A DNA stretch of 5,701 bases from an uncultured Peptostreptococcaceae bacterium (GCA_945910665.1 CAMDZK010000086.1:1-5701); one strand, 5' to 3'. Counted from the stretch's first letter, positions 1 to 5,701 are shown. Program-made: numbers and translations. The notes: generated by a model not told the origin, from the letters alone.

Positions 1-43
1 CATAGCACTGTTACTCAGGGTACTGTAAAGTTAAGAGGTTTAA
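1..43. other. Unassigned sequence left of a broken permease gene
   Basis: This short stretch does not continue the permease that follows. In that gene's frame it has TAA stops at 26-28, 32-34 and 41-43. The other two forward frames give short basic peptides that I cannot assign to any family and that do not resemble the hydrophobic helix expected at this point of an AI-2E permease. It could be the end of an inserted mobile element, a rearrangement junction or an assembly error. It is too short to show terminal inverted repeats or a target duplication, so no element is named. Confidence 0.5.
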
Positions 44-595
44 AAAAGTCCAGCCTACTTTCTACAAGACAAAGAAACCTTCAAACAATTCTTAATTGAA
101 GTCATCCCTTCCAACCGTAAAGAACCCGTGTTTGCGTTGGGAAGAGATATTGACCGCTCCTTATCCCAATTTGTTCGAGGAAGGCTCCTCATGGCGGTGT
201 TTGTCGGTGTTGTGACGGCCATATTCCTTTTTATTGTTCGCATCGACTTTGCCATTGTCATTGGGATGATTACGATGATTGCCGATATTATTCCCTATAT
301 TGGACCGTTCTTAGGATTTGTTCCAGCGGTGTTTTTGGCACTTATGCAAGGGCCTTTTGAAGCCTTTCGTGTGGCCGTGTTTTTTGTCCTTATTCAGTGG
401 GTTGAAAACAACATTATCGGGCCGAAATTATTGGGGGATTCGACGGGACTTCATCCTTTTGTCGTTTTATTGTGTTTAGTCATCGGAGGATCGCTTTTTG
501 GATTCCTGGGTATGATTTTCGCCGTACCTGTTGTGGCGGTTATTTTAATTGTTATTCGACATTTTCAAGCAAGTCAGAGAAAAAGAAATATATAG
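44..595 (+). CDS. AI-2E family transporter, C-terminal fragment (5' end missing)
   Basis: This is the C-terminal part of an AI-2E/PerM/YtvI-type permease, an inner-membrane protein family that includes autoinducer-2 exporters and Na+/H+ antiporters; the substrate here is unknown. Similarity starts near base 50 with PAYFLQDKETFKQF, which matches the family's conserved 'FYxLKD' segment. It continues through hydrophobic segments at roughly 185-240, 249-345, 364-402 and 455-557. Family hallmarks are IPYIGPFLG (about 290-315) and ENNIIGPKLLG (404-436). Full proteins are about 340-400 residues, so about half is absent. The only standard start codon in the remaining frame is GTG 128, which lies inside conserved sequence, has no ribosome binding site and is unlikely to be a real start. 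The gene stops at 593-595, 9 bp before alaS. A permease of this family (yrrI) also precedes alaS in Bacillus subtilis, so the location is ancestral. It is either a pseudogene remnant or an intact gene cut by an assembly join. Confidence 0.85.
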   Translation, partial: KSPAYFLQDKETFKQFLIEVIPSNRKEPVFALGRDIDRSLSQFVRGRLLMAVFVGVVTAIFLFIVRIDFAIVIGMITMIADIIPYIGPFLGFVPAVFLALMQGPFEAFRVAVFFVLIQWVENNIIGPKLLGDSTGLHPFVVLLCLVIGGSLFGFLGMIFAVPVVAVILIVIRHFQASQRKRNI

Positions 596-604
596 AGGTG
601 AAAG

Positions 605-3241
605 ATGAGAGACAACAGTTTAAACGGCTTACGCCAACAGTTTTTAGATTTTTTCAACGAAAAAGATCATATTATCATGCATTCCTTTCCGCTCATCCCA
701 CAAGATGATAACAGTTTATTATTGATTAATGCTGGGATGGCACCCTTAAAGAAGTATTTTACAGGAGAAAAAAAGTTTGCCAAAGACCGTGTGGCCACTT
801 CTCAAAAATGTATCCGCACGCAAGATATTGAAAATGTAGGAAAAACACAACGTCACGCAGCCTTTTTTGAAATGCTCGGTAACTTTTCCTTTGGCGATTA
901 CTTTAAAAAAGAAGCAATTGCCTGGGCAATGGAATTTCTCACTGAAAAAATGGGACTCCCAAAAGAGCGTTTATGGGCAACTGTCTACGAAGAAGACGAC
1001 GAAGCTTATGAACTCTGGAGAACCGTTGGGCAATTGCCCGAAAATCGCATTCAGCGTCTAGGAAAAGAGACAAACTTTTGGGAATTAGAACTCGGTCCTT
1101 GCGGCCCTTGTTCAGAGATTTTCTTCGACCGCGGAGAAAAGTACATGGCTTTTCCTGAAGATTTATCACCAGCTGCTGATGGAGAGCGTTTCATTGAAGT
1201 GTGGAATCTTGTTTTCACACAATTTGACCGCCAACCAGACGGAAGTTATATTCCCTTAGCAAAACCAAATATTGACACAGGGATGGGACTTGAGCGTTTG
1301 AACTTGGTCATGGAGGAAGCGGATAATATTTTTGAAGTCTCTTCCAATCAAAATCTCATTCGAAAAATTGAAGAAGTAACGAATAAAAAGTATAAAGTAA
1401 TTGAAGAGGAAGATATTTCCATTCGCGTTTTATGCGACCATGCGAAAGCGATGACATTCCTCATTTCAGATGGTGTACTACCTTCTAACGAAGGCCGTGG
1501 GTACGTGTTACGCCGCTTGATGCGCCGTGCGATGCGCCACGGGATTTTATTAGGCATGCACGAAAACTTTATGGGAAAAATCATCGATGCGGTCATTACG
1601 CTCTATGAATCAGGATATCCGGAACTTCGCGAGCGTCAAGAAATGATCACTCGTGTGGTAGAAGCTGAAGAAGAAAAATTCCGTCAAACCGTTACTCAAG
1701 GCATGAATTTGTTAGAGGGAAAAATTGCCCAATTAAAAGAACAAAAAGAAGCAGTACTTTCCGGTGCCGATGCTTTTAAACTATATGACACGTACGGTTT
1801 CCCGATCGACTTAACAAGAGAAATGTTAGAAGAACAAGGGATGACTATGAATGAAATAGAATTTTCTGAAGCCATGAACGAGCAAAGAGCGCGCTCCAAA
1901 GCCCACGGCATGGGTGGTTCCATCGGATGGGAAGCGGGAGCACAGGATGCTCTTTCAGAACTTCCTAAAACTGAGTTTATCGGGTATACGGAAAAAGATG
2001 GAGAAAGCCCTATTGTCGCCATCTACAAAGACCATATAGAAATTGAAGAAGCGATGGCAGGTGATGAAGTGCTTGTCGTCACCCAAAAGAGCCCCTTTTA
2101 TGGAGAAGGTGGTGGACAAGCGGGAGACCGCGGTACGCTCCTTACTGGAGCTGGTAAAGCAACGGTTACCGATACAAAGAAAACTTCTGTTGGCGCCATT
2201 TTACACAATGTACGCGTGGAAGAAGGCCATTTGAAAAAAGGCGATGCAGCCACTCTATCTGTTGATGACACAACGCGTGCGGCGACAATGAAAAATCACT
2301 CGGCAACGCACTTGCTCCATGCAGCGCTGCGCATTGTTTTAGGAACCCATATTGAACAAGCGGGTTCGATGGTCGATCAAGAACGTCTGCGTTTTGACTT
2401 TACGCATTTTCAAGCGATCACAAAAGATGAGCTCGATAAAATTGAACGCATTGTCAACCAAAAAATTGCAGAAGCGATGCCTGTTACAGCGATCGAAAAG
2501 AGCCTAGAAGAAGCCAATGCAGAAGGTGCCATCGGTCTATTCGAAGATAAATATCAAGAAGTTGTACGTGTATTAACGATGGGCGATTTTTCAAAAGAGC
2601 TGTGCGGTGGAACCCACGTAAGCAACACAGCAGAAATTCAAATGTTCCACATTGTTTCAGAATCTGGAATTTCCGCAGGAGTTCGTAGAATTGAAGCCAT
2701 CACAGGCCTTGGCGTCTATGAATTTATGCGTGGACAACAAAAGATATTGGACCGCGTAGCTGCATCGTTAAAAAGCCAAAAAACTGAAATTGTCGACAAA
2801 GTGGAAACACTGATCGAGGATAATAAGCAAAAAGACAAAGAAATCCAAGCGTTACAATCTGCAAAGAACACGGGTCGCGTGGACGAAATTTTACAAGATA
2901 CACAAACCGTCGAAGGAATTTCAGTCGCTACCGCTCGTGTGGACGACATGAAAGTGGATGGACTAAGAGAACTTGCCGATCGCCTGCGCGATAAAATGGT
3001 ATCTGGCGTGGTGGTCTTAGGGACTGAAAACGAAGGAAAAGTCCAATTTGTCGCAGCTGTCAGCAAAGATTTAGTCGGTCAAAAACTCCATGCGGGAAAC
3101 CTTGTTCGTGAAGTGGCAAAACTCACGGGCGGAAATGGCGGCGGTCGTCCGGATATGGCGACCGCTGGCGGAAAAGACGCTTCTCAAATTGATTTCGCAT
3201 TGAGCAAAGTTTGTGATATAATAAAAGTACAAATTGTATAA
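605..3241 (+). CDS. alaS: Alanyl-tRNA synthetase
   Basis: This cytoplasmic class II synthetase charges tRNA-Ala with alanine using ATP and clears mischarged Ser/Gly-tRNA-Ala. The 878-residue length is normal for bacterial AlaRS. The aminoacylation core covers about residues 1-240: RTQDIENVGKTQRHAAFFEM and LGNFSFGDYF (71-100, motif 2 region), ELGPCGPCSEIFFDRG (162-177) and the motif 3 sequence DTGMGLERL (224-232). The tRNA-binding helical region follows, with RGYVLRRLMRRAMRHG (298-313). The editing domain carries the zinc-type residues HSATH (H565, H569) and CGGTH (C667, H671). A coiled coil covers about 710-755, and the C-Ala domain ends with GGNGGGRPDMATAGG (842-856). No key residue is missing. 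ATG 605 is preceded by AGAGGTG (594-600). No T-box leader lies between the permease and alaS, so any tRNA-dependent control would have to sit further upstream. Confidence 0.98.
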   Translation: MRDNSLNGLRQQFLDFFNEKDHIIMHSFPLIPQDDNSLLLINAGMAPLKKYFTGEKKFAKDRVATSQKCIRTQDIENVGKTQRHAAFFEMLGNFSFGDYFKKEAIAWAMEFLTEKMGLPKERLWATVYEEDDEAYELWRTVGQLPENRIQRLGKETNFWELELGPCGPCSEIFFDRGEKYMAFPEDLSPAADGERFIEVWNLVFTQFDRQPDGSYIPLAKPNIDTGMGLERLNLVMEEADNIFEVSSNQNLIRKIEEVTNKKYKVIEEEDISIRVLCDHAKAMTFLISDGVLPSNEGRGYVLRRLMRRAMRHGILLGMHENFMGKIIDAVITLYESGYPELRERQEMITRVVEAEEEKFRQTVTQGMNLLEGKIAQLKEQKEAVLSGADAFKLYDTYGFPIDLTREMLEEQGMTMNEIEFSEAMNEQRARSKAHGMGGSIGWEAGAQDALSELPKTEFIGYTEKDGESPIVAIYKDHIEIEEAMAGDEVLVVTQKSPFYGEGGGQAGDRGTLLTGAGKATVTDTKKTSVGAILHNVRVEEGHLKKGDAATLSVDDTTRAATMKNHSATHLLHAALRIVLGTHIEQAGSMVDQERLRFDFTHFQAITKDELDKIERIVNQKIAEAMPVTAIEKSLEEANAEGAIGLFEDKYQEVVRVLTMGDFSKELCGGTHVSNTAEIQMFHIVSESGISAGVRRIEAITGLGVYEFMRGQQKILDRVAASLKSQKTEIVDKVETLIEDNKQKDKEIQALQSAKNTGRVDEILQDTQTVEGISVATARVDDMKVDGLRELADRLRDKMVSGVVVLGTENEGKVQFVAAVSKDLVGQKLHAGNLVREVAKLTGGNGGGRPDMATAGGKDASQIDFALSKVCDIIKVQIV
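3194..3222 (+). promoter_or_regulatory. Predicted extended -10 sigma-A promoter for ireB, inside the alaS 3' end
   Basis: A perfect TATAAT lies at 3217-3222, preceded by TG at 3214-3215, giving the extended -10 form TGATATAAT. A -35 candidate, TTCGCA at 3194-3199 (4 of 6 matches to TTGACA), sits at the ideal 17 bp spacing. The expected start of transcription is near 3229, about 40 bases before the ireB start codon. The elements overlap the codons of the last AlaRS residues. The motif is seen directly; its activity is inferred. Confidence 0.65.
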
Positions 3242-3253
3242 ACGTACGCAACC

Positions 3254-3261
3254 AAGGGAGG
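3254..3261 (+). promoter_or_regulatory. Strong ribosome binding site of ireB
   Basis: AAGGGAGG is a strong Shine-Dalgarno sequence 7 bases before ATG 3269. It fixes the ireB start and gives ireB translation independent of alaS, whose stop codon is 27 bases upstream of the ATG. Confidence 0.8.
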
Positions 3262-3268
3262 GATACGG

Positions 3269-3538
3269 ATGCCAGAGAACTTAGATCATACCATGAAGTT
3301 TGATAGCTTTAAAGAAGAACAACTTCCAGTCAACGAAGTGATTAAGAGAGTGTATGAAGCGCTGGAGGAAAGAGGATATGAACCGGTCAATCAAATTGTC
3401 GGTTATATTTTGTCCGGAGACCCCACCTATATTACAAGCCACAACGATGCCAGAAAGCTCATCCGTCAATTAGAACGGGATGACTTGCTCACCGTGGTAC
3501 TCAAAGCTTACATCGAAAGTGAAGCGATTGGAAAATAA
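3269..3538 (+). CDS. ireB: IreB/ReoM family regulatory phosphoprotein (UPF0297)
   Basis: This 89-residue protein matches the UPF0297 family at normal length. Members are IreB of Enterococcus faecalis, a negative regulator of cephalosporin resistance, and ReoM of Listeria, which controls ClpCP degradation of MurA and so peptidoglycan synthesis. Both are phosphorylated by a PASTA-domain Ser/Thr kinase on N-terminal threonine. Here DHTMKFD (residues 6-12) puts Thr8 in the position of the ReoM phospho-threonine. The family core VNQIVGYILSGDP (40-52) and the basic stretch HNDARKLIRQLERDD (58-72) are both present. The gene follows alaS as in most Firmicutes. It appears to have its own promoter (-10 at 3217-3222) and terminator (3546-3576), so it may be a monocistronic mRNA. 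The partner kinase is not in this window. Confidence 0.95.
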   Translation: MPENLDHTMKFDSFKEEQLPVNEVIKRVYEALEERGYEPVNQIVGYILSGDPTYITSHNDARKLIRQLERDDLLTVVLKAYIESEAIGK

Positions 3539-3545
3539 CGATGAG

Positions 3546-3576
3546 GATGCGTGCCAGTAGGTACGCATCTTTTTTT
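3546..3576 (+). terminator. Rho-independent terminator after ireB
   Basis: The stem pairs GATGCGTGCC (3546-3555) with GGTACGCATC (3560-3569): ten pairs including one G-T wobble, around the 4-base loop AGTA. Seven T residues (3570-3576) follow directly. It begins 7 bases after the ireB stop codon. The T-tract is on the + strand only and the opposite flank is not A-rich, so it acts in the direction of ireB. The T-tract touches the ribosome binding site of the next gene. Confidence 0.93.
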
Positions 3577-3580
3577 GGAG
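3577..3580 (+). promoter_or_regulatory. Ribosome binding site that sets the reductase start
   Basis: GGAG lies 6 bases before ATG 3587 and immediately after the terminator T-tract. It supports ATG 3587 over the in-frame upstream GTG 3551, which lies inside the terminator stem and has no ribosome binding site. Confidence 0.75.
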
Positions 3581-3586
3581 TTTAAG

Positions 3587-4531
3587 ATGGAAAAACGCAC
3601 ATTGGGTCACACAGGAATCGAAGTATCGAGACTTTGCTTTGGTTCTCTTACGATGACGAAAATGCAAAGAAATCTGTCCATTAAAGAGGGGGCAGCTCTT
3701 TTGGTGGACGCATATAAAAAAGGCGTCAACTTTGTCGATACGGCGCAGTACTATGAGAACTACGCCTATATTCGAAAAGCTTTAGAAACCATCCCAAGAG
3801 AAGATTACATTATTGCCACCAAAAGCTATGCCTATGATACCATCACGGCCAAAGCAGCCTTTGAAGAAGCTTTAGAGCAGCTGGGTACGGATTATATTGA
3901 TTTATTTTTGCTCCACGAACAAGAATCGGAGCACACATTGAGAGGTCATGAAGAAGCTCTCCTCTATTTTGCCGAACAAAAAAAAGCGGGAAAAATTCGC
4001 GCATTGGGTCTCTCCACCCATTTTGTGGCAGGAGTGCTTGGAGGAATCAACCACCCACTCATCGAAGTGATTCACCCCATTTACAATGAAAAGGGAATCG
4101 GCATTGCTGACGGAACTAGAGAAATGATGGATAGTGCTATTGAAAAAGCGAAAGCGGCAGGGATAGGAATTTATGGAATGAAAGCCTTAGGTGGTGGCCA
4201 TTTGATTCCCACAGCGCGGGAGAGTATTTCGTTCGTCCTTGTAAATCCAAACATCGACGCGGTAGCTATTGGCATGCAATCCGTCGATGAAATTGATGCG
4301 AATATCGCTCTTTTTTCTGGTGAGCCTAGGGAGGATCTCCACGACCGCTTGCGAAAACAACCACGGCATCTCTCCATTGACGATTACTGTATTGGCTGTG
4401 GCAATTGCGAAAAACGATGCAATCACAATGCCATTCACGTCATTGATGGACAAGCAGTCGTGAATGAGAATTGTATTTTATGTGGATACTGCGCATTTAC
4501 TTGTCCAGAATTTTGTATTAAAGTTATTTAG
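3587..4531 (+). CDS. Aldo/keto reductase with C-terminal 2[4Fe-4S] ferredoxin domain
   Basis: This 314-residue cytoplasmic oxidoreductase has two parts. Residues 1-250 form an aldo/keto reductase barrel starting KRTLGHTGIEVSRLCFGS, with the candidate catalytic tetrad Asp51, Tyr56 (in DTAQYYENY), Lys79 (IIATKS) and His110 (DLFLLHE). The GMKALGGG segment (197-204) is typical of the iron-sulfur subgroup. Residues 264-314 are a ferredoxin module with two complete Cys motifs: C268, C271, C274, C278 and C296, C299, C302, C306. Such proteins probably move electrons between NAD(P)H, a carbonyl substrate and iron-sulfur carriers; the substrate cannot be predicted. The first motif ends CN rather than the usual CP, and there is an extra Cys310. 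The start at ATG 3587 is chosen from its GGAG site. The gene sits between ireB and ruvX, which are normally adjacent, and behind a strong terminator, so its transcription is unclear. It ends 10 bp before the ruvX start. Confidence 0.92.
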   Translation: MEKRTLGHTGIEVSRLCFGSLTMTKMQRNLSIKEGAALLVDAYKKGVNFVDTAQYYENYAYIRKALETIPREDYIIATKSYAYDTITAKAAFEEALEQLGTDYIDLFLLHEQESEHTLRGHEEALLYFAEQKKAGKIRALGLSTHFVAGVLGGINHPLIEVIHPIYNEKGIGIADGTREMMDSAIEKAKAAGIGIYGMKALGGGHLIPTARESISFVLVNPNIDAVAIGMQSVDEIDANIALFSGEPREDLHDRLRKQPRHLSIDDYCIGCGNCEKRCNHNAIHVIDGQAVVNENCILCGYCAFTCPEFCIKVI

Positions 4532-4534
4532 GGG
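4530..4534 (+). promoter_or_regulatory. Ribosome binding site that sets the ruvX start
   Basis: AGGGG overlaps the reductase stop codon. It is 7 bases from ATG 4542 but only 1 base from the in-frame ATG 4536, so 4542 is the better start. The overlap with the preceding stop suggests translational coupling. Confidence 0.6.
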
Positions 4535-4541
4535 TATGAGT

Positions 4542-4955
4542 ATGAAGAGAATCATGGCATTAGATATTGGTGATAAAACCATTGGCATGGCCGTATCAGA
4601 TCCTTTGGGAATTACGGCGCAAGGCGTGGGAACAATTCGCCGAACCAAGCTCATGAAAGATTTAGACGTTTTGGATGGCTATGTGAAACAATACGATGTG
4701 GATCGTTTTGTAATCGGTCTTCCTAAAAATATGAATAATACCATTGGACCCCAGGGAAACAAAGTGAAGCAAGTGGCGGGCTTTATACGAGACCGGTATG
4801 AATTGCCCATATACTTTCAAGACGAACGATTATCGACAAAGGCGGCAGAATATATGATGTCGCAATCGTCCATGAATCCTCAGAAGAAAAAAGGAATTGT
4901 GGATGAAGTTGCCGCGCAAATTATTTTGCAGCGCTATTTGGACCAACAAAAGTAA
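4542..4955 (+). CDS. ruvX: RuvX/YqgF family putative pre-16S rRNA nuclease
   Basis: This RNase H-fold protein of 137 residues has the usual family length. The Escherichia coli member YqgF is linked to 5' maturation of 16S rRNA; the family was once proposed to be Holliday junction resolvases. Visible motifs are the N-terminal strand MALDIGDKTIGMAVSDP (5-21) with catalytic-type Asp8, FVIGLPKNMNNTIGPQG (56-72), DERLST (94-99) and VDEVAAQIILQRYL (120-133) with Asp121. These give the acidic set expected for a two-metal nuclease. ATG 4542 is favoured by ribosome-binding-site spacing and by alignment to family N termini; ATG 4536 would add two residues. Extending to the ATG at 4464 would run through the reductase's ferredoxin codons and is not credible. 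DUF1292 follows after 11 bp. Confidence 0.95.
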   Translation: MKRIMALDIGDKTIGMAVSDPLGITAQGVGTIRRTKLMKDLDVLDGYVKQYDVDRFVIGLPKNMNNTIGPQGNKVKQVAGFIRDRYELPIYFQDERLSTKAAEYMMSQSSMNPQKKKGIVDEVAAQIILQRYLDQQK

Positions 4956-4966
4956 AGAGGAAAATC

Positions 4967-5215
4967 ATGGAACGCATTGAATTAGTCGACGAATTTGGAA
5001 GAACGCAAGTTTTTGAATTGCTGGATACTTTTGGTATGGACGATGAAAATTATGCCGTCTTGTATCCCGTAGAACCACCACAAGAAGAGACCTATATTCT
5101 CCGCATTGAAGAAGATGAACAAGGAGAAATGTATTTAGCAGGAATTGACGATGATGAAGAATTAAATGACGCCATCAAAGTCTATGAAGAACTGAAAAAA
5201 GAAGCATTACAATAG
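4967..5215 (+). CDS. DUF1292 family protein (YrzB-like)
   Basis: This small, very acidic protein has 82 residues, about 26 of them Asp or Glu against about 6 Lys or Arg. The family pattern is visible: an N-terminal segment IELVDEFGRTQVFELLDTF (4-22), the strand NYAVLYPVEPP (28-38), the acidic turn RIEEDEQGE and a C-terminal helix NDAIKVYEELKKE. DUF1292 has no established biochemical function. It follows ruvX in many Firmicutes (yrrK-yrzB in Bacillus subtilis), and that linkage is kept here. AGAGG (4956-4960) lies 6 bases before ATG 4967. The gene is certainly co-transcribed with its neighbours if the tight spacing is a guide: 11 bp upstream, 8 bp downstream. Confidence 0.92.
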   Translation: MERIELVDEFGRTQVFELLDTFGMDDENYAVLYPVEPPQEETYILRIEEDEQGEMYLAGIDDDEELNDAIKVYEELKKEALQ

Positions 5216-5223
5216 GTGATTGA

Positions 5224-5679
5224 ATGGACGTACAAAGCATTCGAAAAATCCTATCAGAAAACGGATATAAAAACACAGCACAACGAGACGCAATGTTTGA
5301 AGTGCTTAGAGATAATGCAGGGGAACATTTATCCCCCGAAGAAATTCACGAAAAATTACAGGATTTTGGAAGTCATGTAGGGATTGCGACGATTTATCGC
5401 ACACTACAGATTTTTGATTCATTGGGAATCGTGCACAAACTCGATTTTGATGGACGCGTCTATCGTTATGAACTCGCATCCATCGATGAGGAGCATCAGC
5501 ACCATCATTTGTTGTGCAATCGTTGCGACAAAGTGATTGAAATTCATACCGATATGTTAGAGAAATTAGAAGCCGATGTAGAGGTAAAATACGATTTCAC
5601 TATTGTCGATCATTCGTTGAAACTTTTTGGGATTTGTTCTGACTGCAGAAAAAAGCAGGAGGAAAAAATTGAGTATTAG
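5224..5679 (+). CDS. Fur family transcriptional regulator
   Basis: This is a 151-residue metal-dependent repressor of normal Fur length. The N-terminal winged helix covers about 1-85: GYKNTAQRDAMFEVL (14-28), HLSPEEIHEKL (35-45) and the recognition helix region VGIATIYRTLQIFDSLGIV (52-70). The dimerisation and metal domain follows, with the His-rich HQHHHLLCNRCDKVIEIH (91-108) and the second CxxC in LFGICSDC (134-141). Cys98/Cys101 and Cys138/Cys141 form the structural zinc site. The residue that separates PerR (Asp) from Fur (Glu) appears to be Glu106, and the motif HHHLLC resembles Fur, so iron-responsive Fur is favoured over PerR; Zur remains possible. The start at ATG 5224 follows AGGTGA (5214-5219), which overlaps the DUF1292 stop. 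I see no Fur-box-like inverted repeat upstream, so autoregulation would have to act at a distant promoter. Its end overlaps the next gene by 11 bp. Confidence 0.93.
   Translation: MDVQSIRKILSENGYKNTAQRDAMFEVLRDNAGEHLSPEEIHEKLQDFGSHVGIATIYRTLQIFDSLGIVHKLDFDGRVYRYELASIDEEHQHHHLLCNRCDKVIEIHTDMLEKLEADVEVKYDFTIVDHSLKLFGICSDCRKKQEEKIEY
5657..5662 (+). promoter_or_regulatory. Consensus ribosome binding site for the TTG-started gene after fur
   Basis: A perfect AGGAGG lies within the last codons of the fur gene, 6 bases before TTG 5669. It is the main evidence that the TTG is a real start and that a new gene begins inside the fur 3' end. Confidence 0.8.
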
Positions 5680-5701
5680 AAAAAAGAATAAGTTAAAGAT
5701 C
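5669..5701 (+). CDS. Probable ribonuclease J, first 11 codons (runs off the window)
   Basis: Only the start is present: TTG 5669, then MSIRKKNKLKI, open to the last base. The Lys-rich leader followed by NKLKI is how many Clostridia RNase J proteins begin, just before the IPLGGLGEIG strand of the metallo-beta-lactamase fold. RNase J, a 5' exonuclease and endonuclease for mRNA and rRNA, is found next to fur in this neighbourhood in several Clostridia. The assignment rests on 11 residues and gene order, so it is provisional. The gene overlaps fur by 11 bp in another frame, which suggests translational coupling. Confidence 0.6.
   Translation, partial: MSIRKKNKLKI

Noticed and set aside
1..99. 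Transposase C terminus in frame 1 or 3 at the left edge
   Set aside because: The short basic peptides look superficially like a transposase tail but share no motif I can name, and the frames run on into permease codons.
128..595. A complete 155-residue gene starting at GTG 128
   Set aside because: Clear permease similarity extends about 80 bases upstream of this codon, and it has no ribosome binding site; it is an internal valine.
1501..1545. Repeated cgc/atgcgc units resembling a short tandem repeat
   Set aside because: They encode the conserved arginine-rich RRLMRRAMRHG segment of AlaRS and are explained by coding.
2716..3066. Minus-strand open frame of 116 codons opposite alaS
   Set aside because: It is Ser-rich low-complexity sequence antisense to well-conserved AlaRS codons, with no recognisable domain; it is a shadow frame, as are the other minus-strand frames.
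3200..3222. TTGAGC at 3200-3205 as the -35 box for the ireB promoter
   Set aside because: It is only 11 bp from the -10 box, too close for sigma-A; TTCGCA at 3194-3199 has correct spacing.
3551..3586. Longer reductase N terminus from GTG 3551
   Set aside because: This codon is inside the terminator stem and lacks a ribosome binding site, and the extra residues are not part of the reductase fold; ATG 3587 fits better.
4464..4541. Longer RuvX N terminus from ATG 4464
   Set aside because: It would overlap the conserved ferredoxin cysteine codons of the reductase, and the added residues do not match RuvX family N termini.

Overview
The window looks like a housekeeping gene cluster from a Gram-positive anaerobe of the Firmicutes/Bacillota, most likely the Clostridia/Tissierellia side. 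Four things point there: the gene order AI-2E permease, alaS, ireB, ruvX, DUF1292, fur, RNase J; strong AGGAGG-type ribosome binding sites; moderate-to-low GC; and an iron-sulfur aldo/keto reductase of a type common in anaerobes. All genes lie on the + strand. I cannot name a species from the sequence alone.

Layout. Bases 1-43 match nothing I recognise and carry three stop codons in the frame of the gene that follows. From about 44 to 595 there is the C-terminal part of an AI-2E family permease whose 5' part is missing. Nine bases later alaS (605-3241) encodes a complete alanyl-tRNA synthetase. A near-consensus extended -10 promoter sits in the last codons of alaS and should drive ireB (3269-3538), a small cell-wall regulator. 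A strong intrinsic terminator (3546-3576) follows ireB and abuts the ribosome binding site of an aldo/keto reductase fused to a 2[4Fe-4S] ferredoxin domain (3587-4531). Then come, tightly packed, ruvX (4542-4955), a DUF1292 protein (4967-5215), a Fur-family regulator (5224-5679), and the first 11 codons of what is probably RNase J (from TTG 5669). There is no gene-free stretch over 300 bases.

How the genes work together. The set mixes translation (AlaRS), cell-wall control (IreB), RNA maturation (RuvX, RNase J) and iron-responsive transcription (Fur). Linkage of alaS, ireB, ruvX and DUF1292 is a known conserved Firmicutes neighbourhood; functional coupling between the proteins is not implied. 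The points most worth checking are the broken permease end at the left edge, the promoter/terminator pair that appears to isolate ireB as its own transcript of about 350 nt, the reductase lodged between ireB and ruvX behind a terminator with no room for its own promoter, and the fur/RNase J overlap with a TTG start. I see no CRISPR array, RNA gene, phage gene or clearly novel system.
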